The notes beneath the pieces are model-generated. The model did no database searches. It was not told the origin of the DNA and was given only the letters and a program-made list of their open reading frames with translations. A stretch of 64,000 nucleotides of DNA, from assembly GCA_037043015.1 (NCBI GenBank), contig CM073327.1:15668727-15732726 (forward strand). The letters are read 5' to 3'. The position numbers were made by a program, and so were the translations under genes. The DNA is from Bryum argenteum (lineage: Eukaryota; Streptophyta; Bryopsida; Bryales; Bryaceae). Numbering within the stretch: position 1 is the first letter of the stretch; every line of letters begins with the position of its first letter. Below, piece after piece: positions 49,581 to 61,950 of the stretch.

Positions 49581-52160
49581 ATGTGTATGGTGTTTGGTTG
49601 TCCGTGGATCATATCTCTGTTGGTTCGATCTCGTTGCATTTTTCTCGTCCCCTGCCATTTCGTCGCTTTTTTGCTTTAGGTTGGGGCTTGTAGGCTTGGA
49701 TTTGCTCTACGCACACTCCAGGCTTGAGCATCTCCTTTGAGTAGTATGGATACCTCCTCGCATGCAGTCCTTGCTTGATTGCTTCCTGTTTCCCTGGGGA
49801 ATTTCGTCTCGATTGTGTTCCACAAATAAGCATACGAGTAGTGGAACCAATTTGTGACTGGAACTTTATGATATGTTTGATTTTTGTAGGTGTGGCTTCT
49901 ATAGTCTATTCTTTATGAGCATGTTCTGGGAGAATGTAGCTCCAAAATGGGGAGAGTGATGAGACGATGGTGTACTGTGGTATGTGGTTCATTATCCAAG
50001 TGGAGCTCAAGTTAGTGATTGGCTGAATTGTTGTGCTGTGTATGTTTATTGGTATTGCATTGTCTTGTCCTTACGAAAATCCCTGAATTTTTATGTTGAT
50101 GAGGTATTTCTATTGTACATTGGAATTTTGTTGTTGAACATGTGGAAGGATGTTCCAATACTTTCACCTTTACAAGGGACAATGTAGCTAGTATTAGGAT
50201 GATACCTTTTATTATTTAAGATGTGTGCATATTAAAATAGCCACTGGCAACCGATGGTGAGTAGTATGCGGGCAAGTTGGTATGCGGTTGTATATGATGG
50301 CTCTCGTTGAGCATCAGACCATGTGATTCAGAGTAAAGCTTGTATTCATGTGTTGTTTCCAAAGGCTGGTGGTAATGTTCACCAGTACGTGCAGTTTAGG
50401 TCACACCTTGTATTCAAGTGTATGTGTTTCTTATATGCCAAAGTAAGCTCCAATGCCAGAGCATCGAGTACAATACGCAGAATCGCAAATAAGACAGTGA
50501 AGAGTGTTGAGTGCTGAGGTGTCAGTAGGGTCGATGGAGTCGTAGTTCTCCTTTGATGATAATTGCTGAATCTTTTTATCGTAACGAGTGTCTGTTCTTC
50601 TGGTGATGAGGAAAAGTTGTTATCGTTTCTGAGACTTGTTGTGTGCTTGTCGACAGTTGCTCTGTGAGTTGCTCCTGACGGTATCCGTGGTGATGTTGAA
50701 GCCTGCGTGGTAGAAGTGTCGTAATATTGTTTGAAGGGCTATGATCTAAATTGCATTTTGAGCGCACTGAAACGAAGAATGATTTTTCTATACTTTATTG
50801 CAGTTCTAGCGCTCGGGAACGACGAATGACGTTTTCAGACTTTATTACTCATTGCGCCAAAGTTTATTTCATCGACGAGTCCGATGTTGCTCATTCAGGT
50901 TCATTACCTCTCTTTCTATGTTTTTGTTCATGGTGAGTAGGTTGCGGGCATTGTGACTACGCTTCTGCGATGCTTTGCTTTCTAGAAACCAGATCATGAG
51001 GTTCAAGTTTGGCTTACGGGAACCAGTGGTCCGTAGCTAGACACGTAAACGCGGGAGTCAATGGAATAGACGAGCGATTATCGGTTTCACCATGATCAGA
51101 AACAAACTAAAATCATCTCCAAATTTGCTTTGAGAAGGGTGTCATCTCTTTGAGAAGTCAAGAGCACCAAGAATCGTAGGTGTTGTCAGTCTAAAGGAGA
51201 AAGATTGTTATGTGCATGGCCAATCCGTGGTAAGATTAAGGTGAATTCACCTGAACTGATCATCTATTGATTGCAGGCTTGATTACCTTCCGTAGCAACG
51301 GCCGTCTCTCATTTCTCCGTATTTTCCCTTATTGAAGGAACCAGGGGTTTGACTAGCTTCTGGTGCATTCTCTTTATAACCTACGGGTGTTGCTACGAGT
51401 TCTTTGAGGGTGTAAACCCACATCGGCTGTGGAGAGGATTTGTTGTGTGGTGAATTGGGGTGGATTGCTAGCCCTGTGGTATTGTTCAGCTATATGGTGA
51501 GTATCTTTTTTGCTATTTGGGGGAAGCAATGATTCGTTGTTGGCTCGGGGCCCGCTGTGGTTGTTTTGGGTGCGTGGTATTTGGTTTGTGTGTAGATCAT
51601 CTCTCTCGTTGCATCTTTTTCTTCATCTCGCTCCTCTTGTTGCTTTTTGCTTTTTGGTGATGCGGTCTGCTCCATTTCAATTAAACGTGTGAATGTCTTA
51701 GAGCTACTAGTTAGTGATGAGCTTTGGTATACTACGACTTTTCCTTGTAATTAAGGAAATTCAACCATAAACCCAAATTGCCCAAATTGTGCGGTATATG
51801 CTTATTTGTTTCAAAATTCTACCGAGAATCAAGTAGACATAGTAACTTCTAAAATTCACCAGAAGTTGTGAGAGTTTGCGTGTTTTTCAGGTTTTGTATT
51901 TTTTTACTTTTAATTAAGGTTTGTAGGCATGATCTTGCCATTCGAATCTCAATTCAATTATTCTTCACACACCATTATTATTGATGAAAATGGGCATCTG
52001 ATTTTGAAAATTGTTGGACGCCCTCGTGAGTTATCAAGGATTTGAATAGGTTTTATGGGTGGCATGAAATGAAAAATTTCATATACGTTTTCCTAACTCA
52101 CCTAGGAATGAGAATCTGAAGAGCCTCATATCTAAAAAAAAATTACCAAGAATGGTTGTT

Positions 52161-52165
52161 TTGGC
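52161..52165. other. empty target site of the Ty3/gypsy insertion
   Basis: Reads GTTTTGGCCCACAAAACACTT with a single TTGGC, exactly where unit A has LTR sequence between two TTGGC copies (16626-16630 and 27132-27136). Confidence 0.9.
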
Positions 52166-53695
52166 CCACAAAACACTTCAAACCATTTGCAACTATAATT
52201 TATTTTTTTAATTTTCTTTCTTTTCATCTTTGAAGATCATGATCTCACTATTAATAAGGATTTTTTACCTAGATTTGGAGCATGTATGTATATACAAGAT
52301 AGGTACTAGATTGAGGAGGTACATACTTAAAAGTTACTCGAAGTATGAAAATTTCCACCTTCCAATGAAAAAGAGGGCACTTGTTGTTATGTTTTGAAGC
52401 TTGGAAGCATGAATGGTTAGATATTCCCATTTGAAAATGCAATTTTCTTCTAGTTCTATCGACATGAACTTTGGATATTGTAGCTAAAGCGTTTCGAGCG
52501 TATTGGATGCCTTATTACACCATGACATTTGCTAATAGTTTTTCAAAAGTTTACTTTTATTTTGAGGCCTCTCAAGTTCATAGTATCTCATAGACTTTGC
52601 TCCCAATGTATCCCTTTAACCTCTTTTTGATAAAAATTGGACACTTTGTTTTGAATATCCAACCTTTGGGAGAATTTACAAAAACATTAATGGTTGATGG
52701 AAAATATTATAAAGTCCGCAGTTGTTGTATAATGGTAGTGAGAACTTTTTATTTTTGAGAGTGTACTACTTTGATTATCAATACATTCTTGTATAATTTC
52801 TTCTACTTCACATGAATTTGGTTACGTGTCTACTCAGTCATTAGGTCATAAGCTCTACATAGACACATCAAAATTAGAGAGATGTCTTATGTACAATGAG
52901 TGGTGATTGCTTTGCATTAGTCTACTTGAATGTGTACAAAAATCATCCATACTTATTTGACTCAATTTGAAGGTTGAGGATGTAAGGAGCAAAAAATAAG
53001 AGTCACCAAACAATAAAAACTGTTTTGAAAATGAAGTTTAATCTAAAGTTTTCACTTTAACTTGTATCTATGTTTATATAATACAAAGAATGTTGTGCGC
53101 TATTCACAATTTTCATTGTATTTTAGTGTATTGTATGAGTATTGTGTTGTATCCTTGACAATTCCTAGAGTTGCGCAATTCCAAAACATGATTGGAATGT
53201 TGGAGACTGTTCGCGTACACTTCATGTGAATCCTTTCAATGTACCTTGAAAGGATAGTTTGTTATCGTCTTTACAGTTGAGGTGCTTGAATTGACTCAAC
53301 TTATGCGAGTTTGGCGTTAATGGAGTACAAAAACGGATTGTCAATTCCTCTAATTACTTTTAGACTTTTGGAAGGTATGAAGTAAAGTTCATAGATTCAT
53401 TGTGAGCAATCTTGCTAGGTGTGCAGGAAGGCCAAAGTTTAGAGAAGTTTGAAAGATGAAGGTAGTGAAGGGTTGAATCAACCTTGGATATTAACTTGGA
53501 GTTTGAGTCAACCTATAAGTTGAGAAGATTATATAAGTTTAGAGAAGATTGTTATCCACGCCTTGGCAGAAGTGTTCAAAGTGTTGTTAGAAACTATGGT
53601 ATTGAGAAACTATGGTGTTGTTAGAAAGTATTGGTATGGACAAGATATGTTGAAAGTTTGTGATCCGAGCAAATCGAAGTGTGTAGAATACAAGC
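52166..53695 (+). other. upstream region of TNL B
   Basis: Counterpart of 27137-28928, visibly diverged with several indels. It is shorter by a deletion near 52590. No gene is recognised; it presumably includes the TNL promoter. Confidence 0.5.
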
Positions 53696-56600
53696 ATGGC
53701 AAATAGAAGATTTCAAGATTTGAGCGTAGAGTACAAAAGTGTAAAGAAAGCACATATTGAGAACACAAGCAACGGTAAGCATTCTTTTGCCTTGAGTGGC
53801 TTACTTATACTTTATTTTGAGCTATTCCAAGTTACATCTAAGTAGTTTTGTGCATGTGGGCGTTATTATTGTAATAGTTAGTATTGGGAGCCATACCTCG
53901 TGATCAATCACTATACTAATATTTTCTTGGTGTGTAGATAATCTTGCAACTTACGATGTTTTCATAAGCCATAGAGGTCCGGATACAAAGACAGGCTTTG
54001 TGAGCCATCTCTATAAAGCTCTTAAAGAAAGGGGACTACAAACATTCTTCGATTGCAGATCTATCGATAAGGGTGAAGATGGATGGGAAGTATAGAGAAT
54101 GCCATCAAGAATAGTCAAATTGCTGTGGTTGTATTTTCAGAGAGATTCACAGAATCAAAGTGGTGTTTGAGGGAGTTGGATGCAATAATGGAGAGAGGAT
54201 GTATGGAGGTGCAAACCATTTTCTACAATGTGCAACCATGTGAAGTAAGGCATCTAGGATGTGATGCATTGAGAGATGGATTTGAGAAATTGAGACAACG
54301 ACATGAAGTAGCAATAATGAATCGATGGAAAAGAAGACTGGAGGAAGCATCAAATATAACGGGTTGGATTCGTGACCCAACAAGGTAATATGAGATATGA
54401 GAATGATTTATATCGGTGTGAGTTGTTTGACAATTAAATTTGTTAAAGGTGATTATTAACAAAGTTGTATCATTTTGTTTGTAGGTTGGAATCTGAATTT
54501 TTAGAAGAAATTGTTGCACGCATACTTGCATTGGCAAACAAGCCAGTCCCGCTACATGTAGGTGACCATGTTGTAGGTGTGAAGGAAGTGGCTGAGGAAA
54601 TTATCAATTCACTCTACAACAGAAATCAAGTGCGGATGATGGGATTGTGGGGACCGGGAGGGATTGGAAAGTCAACTCTTGCAAGAGAGCTCTATAATCA
54701 AATGAGCACAAGGTATGGACGAACATGTTACATTGAGGATGTAACAGAAATGATGGAAGGAGGTAGAATGAAGAAAGTTCAGCAGCAAATGATGAAAGAC
54801 CTATTGATGTGCTATGAAGAAGATATTGGTAGCCAACATAAAGGAAAGGCAATTTTGAAGGAAAGGTTATGCAAAATCCAATTTCTATTGGTCTTGGACA
54901 ATGTTCAAGATAATCTTGTGATGGAGGATTTATTATCAAGGGAAATGTTTGATTCTCATAGCATGTGTATTGTCACATCTCGTGATAGAAAATCATTTGA
55001 GACAACTTTATCAACTGATGAAGAAGAGGTATATATTCACGATGTGAAGGGTTGAGCATAGTAGACTGCGGAAAAGTGTTCAAGTCCTTTGCATATGGAG
55101 GTAGTCAATTATGAAGCGAATGGTGTCAAGTATCATCAAGAAGTGTGGGGGCATACCATTGGTGTTGAAAGTTATTGGAGCTCTTCTAGGAGCATCGTGA
55201 TGAAAACGTATGGAAGCGGTGATGGGAAAGTTAAATGAGGGTACGATGATGAATGCAACCAAGATCGTGGATTGTTTGAAAATTAGCTATGATGCTCTAC
55301 ACAAAGATGAGCAAGAGTTGTTCTTGGATATTGCATGCACGTTGATCGGGGAGCGCAAAGATTTGGCCATGATAGTTTGGAAGTCTTCAAAGTGGTCAAT
55401 TGATTATGAATTTGGAAGACTCATTGAGAAGGCATTAATCACTGTGGATGAGGAAGGTTGCTTGAGAATGCATGACCACTTGAGGGACATTGGTCGAGCA
55501 ATTGAGGAGTCAAATGTGCCAAGGAAACGCTTGTGGATAGGAGGTTATTTCAACAACAACAATAAGGTGTGTTATGAATGTTGGACTACTTTCAAATATT
55601 TAGTTCACTAAATATATGTCATGATTGGAAGTGTTTCAGTATGCCATAGCAATGATTGATTGCCTTTCCAATATATTAAACATATATTGAGTATTGTTGA
55701 ATACATGTGTAAACGTCATATATGTGAAAGATTATGTAGTTGTATATATTTTTCTCACTTGTATTGCATTGGTGATATGAATGTGTAGGAATTGCCAAGC
55801 ACTCTTCAAATTTTGAATATTTCATCAAGCTCTAAAGATTGTGTGAAAAATCTTGATGTATATCGGATGAAGGACTTGCGTATCTTGTTTTGCAATGGAG
55901 ATTTGAGTATATTGTTCACTCTTCCAAGAAGTATAATTTGGTTTCGGTGTTCAACATTTGATGGTAATGGATGGAATGGTTTTTCATTGGCAAATCAAAA
56001 TAAAGAGATTGGTATCCGAAACTTCATTGACATTGAGGTTGGTTCTTCATCAAACTCATTATGAAGAATTGATCAACATGAATACATTAGGAAGAAGAGA
56101 TTTCCCAAACACATTTGGAGAATTGAGCTACTTGGAGATATTGGATTTGAGTAGATGTTCAAACCTTGCTCTACTACCAAATTCAATTGTAGGCCTCAAG
56201 AAGTTGTGCAATTTATATCTTCGCAGTTGTGGAATTAGTGGTTTGCCAAACACATTTGGAGAATTGAGCAACTTGGAGATATTGGATTTGAGCGAATGTT
56301 CAAACCTTGCTATACTACCAGAGTCATTCGGAGGCCTCAAGAAGTTGCGTGAGTTGAATCTTGGGTGGTCTAGAATTAGTGGTTTGCCAAACACATTTGG
56401 AGAGTTGAGCAACTTGGAGATATTGAATTTGGGGGCATGTCGAAACCTTGTTACACTACCAGATTCATTTGGAGGCCTCATGAAGTTGCGTCGATTGGAT
56501 CTTTGGTATTCTAGAATTAGTGGTTTGCCAAACACGTTTGGAGAGTTGAGCAACTTGGAGATATTGGATTTGAGAGAATGTTCAAACCTTGCTATACTAC

Positions 56601-56960
56601 GATTCATTTGGAGGTCTCAAGAAGTTGCGTGAGTTGAATCTTTGGGGTTAAGGAATTAGTGGTTTGCCAAACACATTTGGAGAGTTGAGCAACTTGGAGA
56701 TTTTGGATTTGGGCGAATGTTCAAACCTTACTATATTACCGTTCATTTGGAGGTCTCAAGAAGTTGCGTGATTTGAAACTTTACGGGTCTTGAATTAGCG
56801 GTTTGCCAAACACATTTGGAGAGTTGAGCAACTTGGAGATATTGGATTTGAGAATATGTTCAAAGCTTGCTCTACTACCATATTCATTAGGAGAGCTTAA
56901 GAAGATCACGAAAATTAAAGCTTTAGAATTCGGGAATTAGTAGTTTGCCAAATGCATTTG
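53696..56960 (+). pseudogene. TIR-NBS-LRR (TNL) immune-receptor gene, copy B, broken as written
   Basis: Exons: 53696-53774 (MANRRFQDLSVEYKSV), 53938-54384 (TIR), 54485-55566 (NB-ARC), 55789-about 56960 (LRR). Splice sites and phases are as in copy A. The TIR keeps DVFISHRGPDTK and the catalytic WCLRELDAI. NB-ARC keeps GPGGIGKST, LLVLDNVQD, GIPLVLKVIG, FLDIACTLIG and MHDHLRDIG. The codon that is TAA in copy A is GAA here. Lesions: one G missing at 54085-54087 (GGGG in A); small indels from about 55050 to 55215; one extra T near 56059; and 2-bp losses at about 56600 and 56740. The LRR part is longer than in A and grades into a decayed end. Function as inferred for copy A. Confidence 0.9.
56120..56960 (+). 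repeat. 141-bp LRR-coding repeats, TNL B
   Basis: The GA(G/A)TTGAGC string starts at 56120, 56261, 56402, 56543, 56682 and 56821. Spacing is 141, 141, 141, 139 and 139 bp. The short intervals mark 2-bp losses where other units read CTACCAGATTCATT. Confidence 0.9.
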
Positions 56961-58577
56961 AACATTTGATTGCACAACTTGGAGGACTTGAGCAAGTGTT
57001 TGAACGTTGAAAGTGTATCGAGATTACATTGAGGATTTCAAGAAGATTCAAATATTGTTAAAAATAAATTGGAGGAATATATGCTTATCCCGTGATCGGG
57101 CCAAATCTCGAGAACCGTCATGATTTTGGATGATTGTAGCAACTTTGAAGAGGCATAAGTCCATCTAAAGCTTGTTTTGGATAACATCACATCGGTATTA
57201 CCAAAATCAAGTCTAGTTTGTGTGATACGGTTTGCATATCTATAGAATGAAGTATGAATAAATGGCATGTATTTGAGTACGACTATTGTTTTTGAGTTTT
57301 CAAACTTGGGGCATGTTTTGCCATCGGGAGGCAATGATGAGGAATCAAAAAATATTTTCATGAATATTTTTGCATGATCATGATCATACGATGAAGCGTA
57401 ACATCCTTCTAGCGGGAAGATTTACGATCCAAATACTTTCGGTATTGGTTTTGCTAGGATGTTGTTATCTTGAAAATGAGTGAATGAATGGATGATTATT
57501 GAGGAGTTATATCTCCTTCATCCATCATTGGTTTTTGACTTTATTTTTGGGATGTATTCTAATAAGAGTCTTCTTTAATTGATAGAAACCATGCCAAAAT
57601 CTAGCATATAGTGATGAAAGGGCACAAATACAAATGCATTGAGTTGAATTTTGGACTTTTTTCCTTTGTAAATTTTTTGTGATTTTCATCATTGCAAGGT
57701 TCTTATTTGTGCAAAGAATTTTTTAAGTGGTTTCTTTTTTGTCGAAGGGTCTCTTTGAAAGTGAATAAACATCGTCGTAGTTGATGATTTTTTAATTGCA
57801 ATAAGTATATTGGTAGCATTTTCACTTCAAAGTAACAATGTTGAGATTTTGTGATGTTTTTTGAGTACCAAAATGTTATGGTCTTGCAATCTATGAGGCC
57901 TCATGAATCAAAATCTGATCTTCATGATGAAAAATATTTCTACTGGAAGATTGTATATGGTTGAGATCTCTATAACTTACCTTTGTTTCCATTTACGACA
58001 GTTTTATGATAATGTGTTCTATTTACTACCAATGAGTCAAACCAGTTAGGGATTATGTTTTATTTGTAAGATTGTATTGTATTTGCATGTAAGATTTATA
58101 TCCTGAGAGACTGGCTCCTTCAAAAGGCCGCAGCCCAGAGATTTTAAGAATATTAATTTCTCAACTTGTTTGGGGCACTAAAATATATGTGAATTACAAC
58201 TCAATAAATTTTAAGTACTTAATACTTTGAAAGTCACTTGAAGAGATAAGCATATTTTTACTCCTAAGAGCCCAATCAACCATTTTATGGTCAATCCCGA
58301 ATTTTTAGGAGCTGAACTTGGATAAAAAAGATTTTTTTTGGAAGTTTTTTAACATTCTAGAAGTTTAGTGAATTGGGAATCACATCAATTTACGATCCTC
58401 GTTTGGATTTATAGATTGTTCACAATAAGCCTTCAAACAGAAACGGAGCAAGGTTTTTTAGTGTAAGAAAACTTATAATCTCGGGAAACTAGTAAGGTTC
58501 CTTATAGGTTTTTGGTGGCCTCTCTCCGTTTTATCATATACCATGTGATTTTAGCCAATCATATCAATTTCCAACTA
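56961..58577 (+). other. 3' tail of TNL B
   Basis: The conserved tail block (FEFSNLGHVLPSGG frame) lies near 57295-57345; copy A has lost about 300 bp just before it. The remainder is AT-rich. It ends at the pogo empty site (58576-58577). Confidence 0.5.
58103..58138. other. small GC-rich insertion with hairpin
   Basis: Unit B carries about 35 bp here, including GGCTCCTTCAAAAGGCCGCA. It is absent from the matching place in unit A (about 33158). GGCT-CCTT and AAGG-AGCC can pair. Origin unknown. Confidence 0.6.
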
Positions 58578-59038
58578 CTAACAATTGAAATTACATTTTA
58601 TATTCATTTTCAAAGTTTTGTTCTTTATAATTAATTATAAAATATTTAACCTATGTTAGGAAATTTATCCATATACATCTAATTTAGGGTTTAAGTTCTT
58701 TATACTATCTTAAGAGCTCTACATCAAAAGGGTTATAAAATCCATATTATATAGCACATCTAAGTTTTTCTTTAAACCCCTCTGGCCTTTAGGGGTTAAA
58801 TATAGGATCAAAATCTTCCAATGATACGTAGTTTGTATCGAAAACTCAAAAAAATTTTGGTTTGGAAATTTCATTTTACTCCCACAGGCCACTAGGCTCA
58901 AAATTGATTAATTTCCTTACCAGTATTTGGACCATATTTATAAATATGTGTATAGATTTTAATTGTGTAAAGGATTATATCGCTAATTTTAATTCTTTTC
59001 ACTTATAACGCATTGATAATATACATGTGAATGTGTAG
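58578..59038 (+). other. decayed TNL intron, copy C
   Basis: Homologous to 1889-2356 and 37520-37977 but joined directly to TNL B tail without a pogo element. Confidence 0.6.
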
Positions 59039-59675
59039 GGATTACCAAACCCTCTTCAGGCTCTAAATATCTCATCAAGCTTTGAGGGTCCTATTAATAA
59101 TCTTGATATATCTTATACGAAGGAATTATGCATCTTGTTGTGTAACAAACTTTCAGGATATCGTCCACTCTTCCAAGAAGTATAATTTGGTCTTGGAGTA
59201 TAGCGATGACAAAGATTATTCTCTAATCATAAATAAAGATAATAATATTGGTGTCCAAAATTTCCTTGACATAGCGATTGGTTATTTATTGGAACCAATT
59301 GAAGAGAAGAATAGCTTGAAGATATTGGAGTTTGTTTTAAAAGAGTTCTTAAACCTGAAACATTACTTTGTGAGTAAGCCAAACATGTTCGTTAAGTTGA
59401 GCAACTTAGAAGTGTTCAACTTGAGTAATTGTTGGTTCCTTATTGCGCTACTAGATTCATTAGGAGGCTTCAAAATGATGCGTGAATTGGAGCTTTGTGA
59501 TTCCAACATTTCTCAATTGCCAAACACATTTGGAGATTTGAGCAACTTGGAGATACTGGACGTACTGGACTCTCCATTCTTTTGGTTCAAGGAGATCATT
59601 GAGATAAAGGATAACAACTTTGTAGTTGATCACTTTCTCATTATAATAAGGCTATTGGTAGTATTTTCACTTTGA
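59039..59675 (+). pseudogene. TNL exon-4 (LRR) fragment, degenerate copy C
   Basis: The longest of the three partial copies. It starts GLPNPLQALNISSSFEG and is frameshifted after PRSIIW. It then stays open to 59675 in the second frame: KDNNIGVQNFLDIAIGY, LSNLEVFNLSNC, LGGFKMMRELELCDSNISQL, LPNTFGDLSNLEILDVLD. Two to three LRRs remain. No TIR or NB-ARC exon precedes it other than those of TNL B, so it is a tandem partial duplicate of the 3' half of a TNL. Confidence 0.8.
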
Positions 59676-61950
59676 AGTGAAAATAATGAAATTTTGCAAT
59701 ATTTTTCCACTACTAATATATTATAATCTCACAATCTTTGAAGCCTCATGACTGAAATTTTACCCACACACCCAACAGTAAGTCTACTACATCTAATATA
59801 GTTGTGATCAAACCTCTTAGCGGACGTGATATCAAAACTCAACATTTTGGATGTTTGCAACAACTTCAAAGAGTCATACCTTCTTCACTTGCAATTTGTT
59901 TTGGATGAAAATACTTGGGTTGCGTTTCGAATCAAGTCTAGTAGGAATTGCAAACCCATACAATGAAGTATGAATAAACGGCATGCATTTTAGTGAAGGC
60001 AACTCTTGTTTTTGAGTTTTCAATCCTAGGGCGTGTTTTGCCATTGGGAGGCAATTATTGGAAATAAAAAAAGATGCTTTCATGAAAATAAAATAAGATT
60101 ATCATGATCTTAAGATAAAGGATATGAAATTTCTAGTAAGAAGATTTTTGATCCAAATATTTTTGGTATTGGATTTGCAACGATGTTTCTGTCTTGCAAG
60201 AAAGTGATTAGATGGATGATTTTTGGGGAGCTATATTCTCTTCATCCATCGTTGGATTTTGATTTTGTTCTTTTGGGATGGGATCCTCTGTAAGTCTAGT
60301 TGATGTGGTAGAAACTTTGGCAAAATCGACTATGAATCAAAGATAACGAATAGATTTGACTATTTTTCCCTATGATGTTTTTGTAAGTTGTCACCATTGC
60401 AAGGTCATTTTCTGCAGAAATAGATTTTTTTCTTGGCATTTTTTGTTGATGGGTGTTATTGAGATGAAAGGAAATATCTTTGTAGGTTTTAAATTTTTAT
60501 CGCAATAAATTCTTGGTAACATTTTTACTTCAAAGTGAAATTGTTGAGATTTTGTGATGTGTTTTAGAGTACTAGTACGTTACGATCTTGTGATCTGTTA
60601 GGCCTCATTGTAAGGTTGGGATTTGAAGGCATCAAGAAATGTGTTATTTTCTCTATCCATCAGTCAAACCATTCAGAGGCTAAATATCTTTTTTTGTTTT
60701 CACTACTGGCACTCCAAACACAATGATGTATCTAGAGTAAAAAGATCTTGGGGCTTTTACGCTATAGTGATCAACGAATGGTTTGCTTATAAAGCCATGA
60801 TCGCCAGAAGTTGTCTAAGATTCCTCAAGTAAGTTACACTTTTAACCTCCTTATATTGCTAGGGAACCTTATATGGTCCTTATACGGCATTTGAGAAAAT
60901 TAGGGTTTGGTATGTGGATTTGTCGTTAGAGTATCTTGACTTGAGCAACCTAATCAACACTAATAGCTAAACAACACTGTCTTCACTACTGAGCACCAAT
61001 ATCACAATATTTTCAAAGACAATGTACAAAGACAATACATGTTTATTGGGATGATGTTATATGCACAGTAACTCTGAATTTATTTTAGTGGACGTCACTA
61101 TGCCACCTTTAACTGATTGTGCTTATTATAGGATGTCTCATTTAACGCCAAATGCTCCAAGGTCTCAAAAATGCCAAAAAGCCTCAACACTGCCCTCTTT
61201 CATTGCAAGGTGGAAATTTTTAACTATTGGGAGATTTTTGTGTATGTAACGGAAAGATTTGATACTTAACTTGTACATGTATGTATATGGTCAAATATTA
61301 TGTTCAAATTCCTCACCAGTTGTGAGATCACATTGTTCAAAGTTGAAAAGAAATGTTTTTATAACTAAATGCAAAATGGGTTTGGAGTGTTTTGTGAGCC
61401 AATTAAATCTCAATTTTTGATGAATTTCTGAAGTTATTCCGATCTAATTGATTTTTGGCAGATTCTAAGAATAAATTACCATATTCATGATTCGAAAGCG
61501 AGATGGTGTTTTCAAACTTTGACCATGAATATCTTCTAAAGTATGTGGAATTTTGAAGCATGAGATGACTTCTCAAAAGGTTTTGGGAATACTCTACAAT
61601 CGAAAGATGTTCCAACTTCTTGCAATCCATATTTAGCAACTGAAAGTCAAAACGGCCACTTAATGGCCTGTTTGAGCATTAGGGGAGAAGTAGGTGTTGC
61701 AGTTTTAGCACAATGGACATTTACAACTTGTATTTAACAAGTTGGTAAGATGCAACTTAACAGCAAAAATATAGAAGATTCAAGTAACATACTGGTCACA
61801 GACTACGCAGAATTTTCACACATTGGGTACCTCGTACCTTCATATCAGACAGACAGCAACTCACCTCCATGTTATCCAATGTAGCAAATATCAAAACCAA
61901 GCCTCAACACGTTCATGTAGTCAACCACCTCCTTTTGTGTGAGCCATATT
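59676..61950 (+). other. TNL 3'-tail homologous noncoding DNA, copy C
   Basis: Counterpart of 2841-5150 in unit A, without a convincing gene. Homology to unit A ends at about 61955, which is the right limit of the duplication. Confidence 0.6.

Larger units (their letters stand above)
46954..52160. repeat. degenerate noncoding repeat block, unit B
   Basis: Same internal repeats as 11362-16625, collinear with it. Base substitutions are few, but there are many small indels and local scrambles, often at CTG, CAG or runs of G/C (for example CGGATGCAAATGC in A, CGGTCTGAAATGC in B near 47875). No coding region recognised. Confidence 0.6.

Noticed and set aside
57060-57400. Assigning a C-JID post-LRR domain to the TNL tail
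   Set aside because: Similarity to the domain is too weak and stops precede the block.
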